A DNA stretch of 64,000 nt from JAAXGX01 sp965203565 (GTDB lineage: Bacteria; Acidobacteriota; Vicinamibacteria; Vicinamibacterales; UBA8438), in contig OZ241896.1 of the NCBI GenBank assembly GCA_965203565.1, positions 372,001 through 436,000 on the forward strand, read 5' to 3'. The notes beneath the pieces are model-generated. The model did not search any database. It worked only from the letters and a program-made list of their open reading frames with translations, and was not told where the DNA came from. The position numbers and the translations under genes were made by a program. Shown one piece after another: positions 57,655 through 64,000 of the stretch (its first letter is position 1; every line of letters begins with the position of its first letter).

Positions 57655-59859
57655 ATGCAACGCGCGCTCCTCGTAACCGTGCGGCTGCACGAGGGCCGCT
57701 ATCACGGCCGTGATCACCGAAGAGCGGGTGAATGGCCGCCGGCGCCGGCCCGCCTCTTTCAGGCGCTGATGGCCGGGGCTGCCCGCGGCGCCTCGAGCCC
57801 GGCCGAGACGCAGGCCGCGTTCGACTGGCTGGAATCTCTGCCGGCGCCGGTGATCGCCGCACCACGCGGTCTACCCGGTCAGCCTTTCACCAGCTACGTG
57901 CCGAACAATGATCTCGATGCCGAGCTGGCAGGAGGAAGGCAAAGCCTTCACGAAGCAGTCGCGCGCACCAGAATCGGAAAACGGATTCAACCGATTCTGT
58001 TCGATGCCGACACCCCGATTCTCTATTGCTGGCAGGGTTGGACGACCAGTGCTGACGAGGAGCACGCCGCGGCGATCTGCGCGGCGGCCGACCGCCTTTA
58101 CCAGTTGGGACGGGGCGTCGACATGGCATGGGCCACGGCGGAAACGCTCGATACCGATGAAGCCGCACGACGGCTTTCCGGCCACGGCGGGATCCTGCAC
58201 CGGCCATCGGGACCCGGCCGGGCCGGCCCCGGCCTGCTTTGTCCCGAATCCGGCCTGCGCCGAAGTCTCGAAGTCAGGTTCGAGAGCATGCGCAACCGCT
58301 TCCACACCCATGGGGACAAGCGAAAACCGATCCAGGTTTTCGTGCAGCCGCCGAAACCACGGCTGGTCAACGTCGCGTATGACGCTCCGCCGCGTCACTT
58401 CGTTTTCGAAGCGCGTTCAAGCGATCCACGGGCGGAGTTCTCGGCTCGGCCGCTGAGCGACGCGGCCGGATTCGTCTGCGCCGCGCGGGACAAAGCCGCC
58501 GAACAGTTAAGCCGTGCAGCGCCGCATCTCGCGGAAACGGTGGATCGCTACATCGTCGGCCGCAACGCGAACGACCGAGACAAACCGTCCAGGGTGCATC
58601 TCGTGCCGCTCCCGTCAATCGGCTCCGAGCACGCGGACATGCAGATCCGCCGGTTGGCTGTTTACGTGCCGCAGGGCTGTCCGTTGACGCCCGAAGACGT
58701 CGCGTGGGCTTTCTCGCAGGTTGCCTGGCTTGATGACGACGGCGTGATCGTCGACGAGCTCCAACGAATCGATCACGATCGCATGATCCGGAACTTCGAG
58801 CACGCAGGCCGCACGTGGCGGAGCGTCACGCCGCTGGCATTGCCGGCTGCGCGGCGTCGGCGCATCGACCCCGCCCATCAGGTCGATGAGGCCAAGGGCG
58901 GCATGGAGCGGGCGCGTGAGGAGGCTCGCGCCGCGGCCGCCGTTCACCACGCGTTGCGCCATGCGGAGGTGCATACCCCTGTCGCGGACGTGCGCGTGCA
59001 GCGCGAACCGTTCTATCGCAACGGAGCGCGGGCCGAATGGTTCGCCGCCGGCACGCGTTTCCCGAAAGAAACTCTGTGGCACGCCGCGATCACGTTCACG
59101 GATTCCGTGTCGGGCCCACTACTGCTGGGGGATGGACGGTTCATCGGCCTCGGGCTCATGCGGCCCGAGGAAACGACCCGGGGAGTGCTGGCGTTTTCCA
59201 TCACCGGAGGACTTTCCGCCGGCGCCGATCCTCTCGTCGTCACGCGCGCCGCCCGACGCGCGATGATGGCGCGTGCCCAGCACAGATTGCCGCGGGGCGC
59301 GAACTTGCCGAGCTACGTGAGCGGCCACGATCGGGACGGCGCGCCTGCCGGCGACGGAGTGCACCGGCACATCGCCGTGGTCGCCGATCTGCCACGCGAA
59401 CGACTTCTCTACATTGCGCCTGTCAGGTTTCAGCGCGGCCGTGTGCGCTGGCGGGAGATCGAAAAAAAACATCGTCTGCTCGTCGACGCGCTGGAGGGCA
59501 TGGATATTCTGCGCGCCGGCGCCGCTGGCCGGCTGACGCTCGAGCCGGCGGCCGTGGACGCCGAATGCGACCTGCTGTTTGCTCCGGCGCGCGTGTGGGA
59601 AAGCGTGACAACGTATCACGTGACGCGTCACTATCGGCGGCGCAGTGACGAAGATACGCTGCGGATCGATGTCGACTCTGATCTGAGGCGCCGCGGCTGG
59701 CCGCGTCCGGAGTCCATCGACGTGATAGCTGCGCGTCGCGGACCGCGCCGAGGATTGTCGGGCCGCGTTCGTCTCACTTTCCGTACCGCGCAACCCGGCC
59801 CGCTGCTGATCGGCCGAACGGCGCACAAGGGCGGCGGTCTGTTCGCCGGACTGACGTGA
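57655..59859 (+). CDS. csb2: Type I-G protein Csb2 (Cas5-Cas6 fusion)
   Basis: The 734-residue protein begins MQRALLVTVRLHEGRYHG, with a Cas5-like RAMP half up to about residue 330 (GEWPPAPARLFQALMAGAARG). A second RAMP half follows, ending in the Gly-rich loop HKGGGLFAGL typical of Cas6-like folds. This is Csb2 (GSU0054-like), which caps the complex and is thought to process crRNA. It is larger than many homologues (about 500-550), mainly through a middle stretch. The stop overlaps the antitoxin start (GTGA). Confidence 0.9.
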   Translation: MQRALLVTVRLHEGRYHGRDHRRAGEWPPAPARLFQALMAGAARGASSPAETQAAFDWLESLPAPVIAAPRGLPGQPFTSYVPNNDLDAELAGGRQSLHEAVARTRIGKRIQPILFDADTPILYCWQGWTTSADEEHAAAICAAADRLYQLGRGVDMAWATAETLDTDEAARRLSGHGGILHRPSGPGRAGPGLLCPESGLRRSLEVRFESMRNRFHTHGDKRKPIQVFVQPPKPRLVNVAYDAPPRHFVFEARSSDPRAEFSARPLSDAAGFVCAARDKAAEQLSRAAPHLAETVDRYIVGRNANDRDKPSRVHLVPLPSIGSEHADMQIRRLAVYVPQGCPLTPEDVAWAFSQVAWLDDDGVIVDELQRIDHDRMIRNFEHAGRTWRSVTPLALPAARRRRIDPAHQVDEAKGGMERAREEARAAAAVHHALRHAEVHTPVADVRVQREPFYRNGARAEWFAAGTRFPKETLWHAAITFTDSVSGPLLLGDGRFIGLGLMRPEETTRGVLAFSITGGLSAGADPLVVTRAARRAMMARAQHRLPRGANLPSYVSGHDRDGAPAGDGVHRHIAVVADLPRERLLYIAPVRFQRGRVRWREIEKKHRLLVDALEGMDILRAGAAGRLTLEPAAVDAECDLLFAPARVWESVTTYHVTRHYRRRSDEDTLRIDVDSDLRRRGWPRPESIDVIAARRGPRRGLSGRVRLTFRTAQPGPLLIGRTAHKGGGLFAGLT

Positions 59860-60134
59860 AGCAGCAGTCACGCATGCTCTCCCACCGGCGGCCCACGATC
59901 ACGGTGAACGTCCACGAAGCCAAGGCCCAGCTTTCCCGCCTCCTTGAACGGGTGCGCGCCGGCGAGGAAATCGTCATCGCGAAGGCGGGCGCTCCGTGCG
60001 CGCGCCTGGTCCCGCTGGACCCGCCGCCGGAACGCGTGCTCGGGCGTTACCGCGATCGGGACGGCGACGCGCCGGATTCGGTGTTCGAACCGCTTGACGC
60101 GGCGGACCTTGCGGCGTGGGAGGGCAAGGAATGA
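59856..60134 (+). CDS. Orphan Phd/YefM-type antitoxin in the cas operon
   Basis: The 92-residue protein has the Phd fold: RPTITVNVHEAKAQLSRLLERVRAGEEIVIAKAG followed by PCARLVPLDPP (quoted in pieces at residues ~12-55). It ends EPLDAADLAAWEGKE, where the partner toxin normally binds. The GTG start overlaps the csb2 stop; an ATG at 59874 is an alternative. An ATGA at its stop begins a frame reading MSLLSDRPLRTRP before a stop, which looks like the first residues of a PIN toxin (M-x-L-L-x-D) that has been lost. The gene may be an addiction remnant. Confidence 0.8.
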   Translation: MKQQSRMLSHRRPTITVNVHEAKAQLSRLLERVRAGEEIVIAKAGAPCARLVPLDPPPERVLGRYRDRDGDAPDSVFEPLDAADLAAWEGKE

Positions 60135-60168
60135 GCCTGTTGTCGGATCGGCCGCTGAGGACCCGTCC

Positions 60169-60234
60169 GTGAACCGAAGGCGGTTGCCGATCGGCATCCA
60201 GACGTTCCGGGAGCTTCGCAAACGCGACTGCTAC
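60169..60234 (+). pseudogene. 5' fragment of the AAA-ATPase/PD-(D/E)XK gene, cut by IS630
   Basis: The GTG at 60169 begins MNRRRLPIGIQTFRELRK followed by RDCY, the conserved N-terminus of AAA-ATPase-like/PD-(D/E)XK proteins (LPIGIQTF). After codon 22 the frame runs into the insertion sequence. Joining base 60234 to base 61373 restores the family's YYVDKT motif in frame, giving an intact gene of 516 codons. Confidence 0.85.
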
Positions 60235-61313
60235 TGGTCTGTCCCGTAAATAGCTTTACACTTCCTGAGCTTATTGAGGATAGCATCGACGGTGGTGTTC
60301 CACACGAACGGCTTCGGATCCGCATTGTGGTGGGCCAAGAAATCGTCGATGGCCGCGACCAGTTCCTGCACGCTGCAAAAGACGCCACGCCGAAGGCGCT
60401 GCTGCGTCAGCTTGCTGAACCAGCTTTCGACCAAGTTGAGCCACGAGGCGCCCGTGGGCGTGAAATGCAACTTGAAGCGCGGGTGGGCGGCCAACCACTT
60501 GCGAACCGCTTCGTGCTTGTGGGTTCCGTAGTTGTCCAGGATTACGTGCAGCGTGAGGTCGCGAGAGAACGCGCGGTCAAGACACCGCAGGAACTTCAGA
60601 AATTCCTGATGCCGATGGCGCCCATGACATTCGCCGATGACCTTGCCGGTCAACACGTCAAGCGCGGCGAACAACGTCGTCGTGCCGTGGCGCTTGTAGT
60701 CATGGGTCATCGTACCGCAACGGCCCGGTTTCATCGGCAAGCCCGGCTGCGTGCGATCCAAGGCTTGGATCTGACTCTTCTCGTCCACACACAGCACTAC
60801 CGCCTTGTCCGGTGGATTCAGGTACAACCCCACGACGTCGGTCAGTTTCTCTACGAACGCCGTGTCGGTCGACAACTTGAACGTCTTGATGCGGTGCGGC
60901 TGCAGCCCGTGCGCGTCCCAGATGCGCTGGACGGTCGTTCGACTCACCCCGGCCGCCTTGGCCATCGATCGACAACTCCAGTGCGTAGAACCCGGCGGCG
61001 TATCGTGCAGCGTGGCATGCACGATGGCCTGCACTTGGCGAGCGGAGATCTCCGGTTTCCGGCCTCGGCCAGCGCGCACCGTTCCCACCGAATTCAGCCC
61101 ATCGACAAGAAATCGTTTGCGCCACATCAACACAGTTGGCCGGCTGATGTCGAGAGCGGTTGCGATGAGGCTGTTCGGCATGCCGTCACCGGCCATCAGC
61201 AAGGCCTTGGCGCGAGCAGCGACGCGACAAGAAGCAACTGCACTGTGCGCCCACTTCGTCAAGGCGTTCCGATCCTGCTCGCTCAAAAGCATCGGGGCAG
61301 CGGGGGCGTTCAT
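60231..61313 (-). CDS. IS630-family transposase
   Basis: The 360-residue protein has an N-terminal helix-turn-helix region (NSLIATALDISRPTVLMWRKRF; AKAAGVSRTTVQRIWDAHG). The DDE catalytic core is CVDEKSQIQALDRTQPG, ILDNYGTHKHEAVRKW and NLVESWFSKLTQ. It is intact and may still be active. Its TAG stop is built from the last G of the element's end and the TA of the target (CTAC on the plus strand at 60231), so the host site provides the stop codon. Confidence 0.93.
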   Translation of the reverse strand: MNAPAAPMLLSEQDRNALTKWAHSAVASCRVAARAKALLMAGDGMPNSLIATALDISRPTVLMWRKRFLVDGLNSVGTVRAGRGRKPEISARQVQAIVHATLHDTPPGSTHWSCRSMAKAAGVSRTTVQRIWDAHGLQPHRIKTFKLSTDTAFVEKLTDVVGLYLNPPDKAVVLCVDEKSQIQALDRTQPGLPMKPGRCGTMTHDYKRHGTTTLFAALDVLTGKVIGECHGRHRHQEFLKFLRCLDRAFSRDLTLHVILDNYGTHKHEAVRKWLAAHPRFKLHFTPTGASWLNLVESWFSKLTQQRLRRGVFCSVQELVAAIDDFLAHHNADPKPFVWNTTVDAILNKLRKCKAIYGTDQ

Positions 61314-61368
61314 GCGTAAGGTATATCACGTGACCCACGAAATGTAAAGTTATTTAAGTGACATACCA
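60235..61368. mobile_element. Complete IS630-family insertion sequence
   Basis: The ends TGGTCTGTCC... and, inverted on the right, TGGTATGTCA... match in 22 of 26 bases. The element is flanked by CTAC on both sides (60231-60234 and 61369-61372), which includes the TA that IS630/Tc1-type elements duplicate. It carries one transposase on the minus strand. It interrupts codon 22 of the AAA/PD-(D/E)XK gene. Confidence 0.92.
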
Positions 61369-62854
61369 CTACTACGTCGACAAGACCGCCTACATGGCGT
61401 GGCTGGCCGACGAGGGCAAGCACTACTTCCTCTCGCGTCCGCGCCGTTTCGGCAAGAGTCTGTTCCTCGACACGCTGAAGGAGCTGTTCGAGGGCAACGA
61501 GCCGTTGTTCGAAGGGCTGGCCGTTCACGACGGCTGGGACTGGTCGGTCCGTCATCCGGTGCTGCGGTTGAGTTTCGGCAGTGGCCACTTCCGGGCGTCC
61601 GGCGGACTGCACGCGAACGTGATGGCGCAACTCGACGCGGGCGAGGCCGGGGCCGGCGTCTCGTCCGATTACTCCACCGCGCCCGAACGTTTCCGGAGTC
61701 TGCTCGCGGCCGTGCATCGGCGCGCGGGGCGGCGCGTGGTGGTGCTGATCGACGAATACGACAAGCCGATCCTGGACGCGCTGGACGTCCCCGATCTGGC
61801 TCGCGCCAACCGCGACTATCTGAGAAGCGTCTACGCCGTCGTCAAGGACAGCGACGCGCACGTCCGGTTCACGTTCCTGACCGGCGTGAGCAAGTTTTCG
61901 AAGGTCAGCCTGTTTTCGGGGATCAACAACCTCATCGACATCACCCTCGACCCGCGGTTCTCCGCCGTCTGCGGCTATACGGACGCGGACCTCGACACCG
62001 TGTTCGCGGCCGAGCTGGCGGGCCTCGACCGCGACGAGATCAGGCGCTGGTACGACGGCTACAACTGGCTCGGCGAAGAAAACGTCTACAACCCGTACGA
62101 CGTTCTGCTGCTGCTGCGCAACCGTACGTTCGACGCCTGGTGGTTCGAGACCGGCGCGCCGTCGTTCCTCGTCGAGACGCTGCTCGCGCGCGGCGTCGGT
62201 TCGATGGCGCTCGACGGCATGGCCGGCAGCGCCGACCTGTTGTCGTCCTTCGACGTCGACCACATCGCAACCGAAGCGCTGCTCTTTCAGACCGGTTACC
62301 TGACGATCGCCGGCGTGGAAAATCTCGGCGGCAAGGCGCTCTATCGGCTGGGCTATCCGAACCGCGAGGTGCGCCAGAGCCTCAACGAGCGGCTGCTGCG
62401 CGCCATGACGCCGGAGGCGTCGCAGCAGGGAATGCACGAGCTCCGTCTCTACAGGTTGTTGCAGGCCAACGACTTCGCCGGGTTGAGAACGTTCTTCGAG
62501 GCGTTCTTCGCCGGCATTCCCCACGACTGGCGTCGGAAGAACGACATCGCGCGCTACGAGGGCTACTACGCCAGCGTGTTCTACTCTCACTTCGCCGCGC
62601 TGGGGCTGGACGTCGTCGTCGAGGAGGGAAGCAGCCGCGGCCGTCTGGACATGGCCGTCCGCTTCAACGCGCAGGTCTACCTGTTCGAGTTCAAGGTGGT
62701 CGAGCTGGCGCCCGAGGGCGCGGCGCTGGCGCAGTTGAAGGCGAAACGCTACGCCGACAAGTACCGCGGCCTCGGCCGGCCGATCCACCTGATTGCGGTG
62801 GAGTTCAGCCGGGAGGCGCGGAACGTCGCGGCGTTCGAGGTGGAGACGGCCTGA
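61358..62854 (+). CDS. AAA-ATPase/PD-(D/E)XK nuclease-like protein (body of the interrupted gene)
   Basis: From 61373 the gene reads YVDKTAYMAWLADEGKHYFLSRPRRFGKSLFLDTLKELF (in pieces), with RPRRFGKS as Walker A and VVVLIDEYDKP as Walker B. A C-terminal PD-(D/E)XK nuclease fold has GRLDMAVRF...LFEFKV (Asp, then E-x-K). The open frame runs back to a GTG at 61358 inside the IS end, so a protein lacking only the first ~22 residues could still be made. The family is common in mobile regions; its job is unknown. The last 85 bp are duplicated at 52031-52115. Confidence 0.85.
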   Translation: MTYHYYVDKTAYMAWLADEGKHYFLSRPRRFGKSLFLDTLKELFEGNEPLFEGLAVHDGWDWSVRHPVLRLSFGSGHFRASGGLHANVMAQLDAGEAGAGVSSDYSTAPERFRSLLAAVHRRAGRRVVVLIDEYDKPILDALDVPDLARANRDYLRSVYAVVKDSDAHVRFTFLTGVSKFSKVSLFSGINNLIDITLDPRFSAVCGYTDADLDTVFAAELAGLDRDEIRRWYDGYNWLGEENVYNPYDVLLLLRNRTFDAWWFETGAPSFLVETLLARGVGSMALDGMAGSADLLSSFDVDHIATEALLFQTGYLTIAGVENLGGKALYRLGYPNREVRQSLNERLLRAMTPEASQQGMHELRLYRLLQANDFAGLRTFFEAFFAGIPHDWRRKNDIARYEGYYASVFYSHFAALGLDVVVEEGSSRGRLDMAVRFNAQVYLFEFKVVELAPEGAALAQLKAKRYADKYRGLGRPIHLIAVEFSREARNVAAFEVETA

Positions 62855-62903
62855 CGCGCCCGCTCTCCATCTTTCCTTGCAACAGAATAATAAGGAACCC
62901 TGC

Positions 62904-64000
62904 ATGGCTGATGCATTTCGCGGCCGACTGCGGACCGTCCTGCGCTGGGCGCTGCCCGCGGCGCTGGCGGCGGTGCTGCTGCCGTCCTGGGCGCTGTTTC
63001 TTTCCGGCGGTATGCCGGGCAGCGTCGGGTGGGTCCTGCTCGTCGGCGCGGGCGCGCTCCTCGCGCCGCTGTCCCTGCTCGCGCTGATCGTCCACGCCAT
63101 CCGGAGGCGGAGGTTCAGCCGGCCCATGCTGGCCACGCTCATCCTCGTCCTGGCCGCGCTCGGCCCCCCGCTCTGGGTTCTCAACGAAACCGTCGGTTCC
63201 GGCGCAACGGGCGCCAGCGCCGCGCCGGTGGGAGCCGGGGATGATCTTCAGGCGGCGCTCGAGGCCCGCGTGGCGCAGTTGCGGGCGGATACCGGGCTGA
63301 CCGCGGTGGCCGCCGCGGTGGCCGTCGACGGACGGCTCGCGGCGATCGCCGCCGCCGGGGAGCGCCGGCGCGGCGGCCGAATCCCGGTGACCGTCGACGA
63401 CCGCTGGCACGTCGGCTCCGTCACCAAGTCGATGACGGCCACGCTGCTGGCGGCGCTCGAAGAAGACGGGCTGCTCACTGCCGACGACCCGCTGCCGGCG
63501 CTGCTGCCGGACGTCGAGATGGCCGACGGCTGGCGCGCGTGCACGCTGCATCATCTGCTGACCCACACCGCCGGCGCCCGCGCCAACCTGCCGTTCCGCT
63601 ACTTCGACGTCTGGCCCGACACCGCTGCGGAACTCGCCGCCGAACGACGCAGCGTCGTAGCCGCCATGCTCGCGGACGAGCCCGAATCCCCCTGCGGCGA
63701 GCGCTACGCGTACTCCAACGTCGGCTATACCGTTGCGGGCCACGTCGCCGAGACGGTCGCCGGCGCGCCCTATGAAACGTTGATGCGGAACCGCGTGTTC
63801 GCGCCGCTCGCCCTGACGAGCGCAGGCTTCGGCCCGCCCCGGGGCGCGCGCCCGGACCAGGAGCCGGTGGGGCACCGCGTCTGGTTCCGCCGCCGGTTCC
63901 CCGTCGACCCCTTCGAGACGCGCGCCGACAACACCCCGCTGGTGGCGCCGGCGGGGACCGTCCACATGACGGTCGGCGACCTCGCGCGCTACGGCGCCGC
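62904..64000 (+). CDS. Beta-lactamase-family membrane serine hydrolase (partial, 3' end outside window)
   Basis: The gene opens at an ATG with AAGGA as ribosome site and stays open to the end. Three membrane helices occupy the first ~95 residues. A class C/penicillin-binding-like domain follows with S172-V-T-K175 (SxxK nucleophile and general base) in HVGSVTKSMTATLLA, HHLLTHTAGA, and Y270-S-N272 in ERYAYSNVGY (YxN). This fits serine hydrolases that cleave beta-lactams, D-amino peptides or esters. The HxG (KTG-like) box lies beyond the window. Confidence 0.88.
   Translation, partial: MADAFRGRLRTVLRWALPAALAAVLLPSWALFLSGGMPGSVGWVLLVGAGALLAPLSLLALIVHAIRRRRFSRPMLATLILVLAALGPPLWVLNETVGSGATGASAAPVGAGDDLQAALEARVAQLRADTGLTAVAAAVAVDGRLAAIAAAGERRRGGRIPVTVDDRWHVGSVTKSMTATLLAALEEDGLLTADDPLPALLPDVEMADGWRACTLHHLLTHTAGARANLPFRYFDVWPDTAAELAAERRSVVAAMLADEPESPCGERYAYSNVGYTVAGHVAETVAGAPYETLMRNRVFAPLALTSAGFGPPRGARPDQEPVGHRVWFRRRFPVDPFETRADNTPLVAPAGTVHMTVGDLARYGA

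Noticed and set aside
60235..61368. The IS630 element as parent of the MITE-like family
   Set aside because: Its ends (TGGTCTGTCC) do not resemble CAGCCCGTGG, and its duplication is TA-centred, whereas the MITE flanks show varied 4-mers.
62855..62903. A CRISPR leader or array after the AAA/nuclease gene
   Set aside because: Only 49 bases lie before the beta-lactamase-type gene. They contain a ribosome site and no repeat.

Overview
The window is high-GC DNA of the kind found in Acidobacteriota, probably a Vicinamibacteria-like lineage. This rests on gene content rather than a marker gene. It holds two DUF5916/CBM9-like outer-membrane proteins, a TonB receptor with an N-terminal carboxypeptidase-regulatory-like domain, BamB/PQQ-like beta-propellers, secreted amidohydrolases, a CarD regulator with a TTG start, Rex, and GTG/TTG starts with many 1-4 nt gene overlaps. 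No rRNA is present. There is one tRNA, tRNA-Leu(CAA).

Layout. 1-6.7 kb: a lipoprotein metalloprotease; a HEPN/MNT toxin-antitoxin pair followed by a frameshifted third gene; an amidohydrolase; a three-gene secreted cytochrome/monooxygenase-like operon; and a VapBC pair. 6.7-19.4 kb: DUF5916 protein, gamma-glutamyltransferase, double lipocalin-like lipoprotein, FdhE, two beta-propeller proteins sandwiching a GNAT acetyltransferase, glutamate dehydrogenase and a CNNM/CBS membrane protein. 19.4-27.8 kb: a polyamine-type ABC transporter operon (ATPase, binding protein, two permeases), a second DUF5916 protein and a TrkA-type potassium channel. 27.8-38.6 kb: an ECF sigma operon with a large RDD membrane protein, a sugar transferase, tRNA-Leu, a methyltransferase, CarD, PlsC, Rex-MoaC and an acyl-CoA synthetase. 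38.9-52.0 kb: outer-membrane and secreted proteins, a TonB receptor, an NlpC/P60 hydrolase, an HflK-HflC-Anbu-transglutaminase operon, an amidohydrolase and a carboxylesterase.

52.0-62.9 kb is an accessory island. It carries a type I-G (formerly I-U) CRISPR interference operon (cas3-csb3-csb1-csb2) with no cas4/cas1, no cas2 and no recognisable CRISPR array. An orphan Phd-type antitoxin overlaps the end of csb2. After it comes an AAA-ATPase/PD-(D/E)XK gene cut after 22 codons by a complete IS630-family insertion sequence. A second copy of the last ~85 bp of that AAA/PD-(D/E)XK gene lies upstream of cas3, immediately after the carboxylesterase. The whole island is therefore bracketed by direct repeats taken from one gene family.

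A second theme is a family of non-coding, MITE-like elements: five ~158-bp copies and two remnants between genes. They have 14-bp terminal inverted repeats and 4-bp target duplications. Several sit exactly on stop codons of neighbouring genes. I could not match the ends to a parent transposon in the window. The window ends inside a beta-lactamase-family membrane serine hydrolase.
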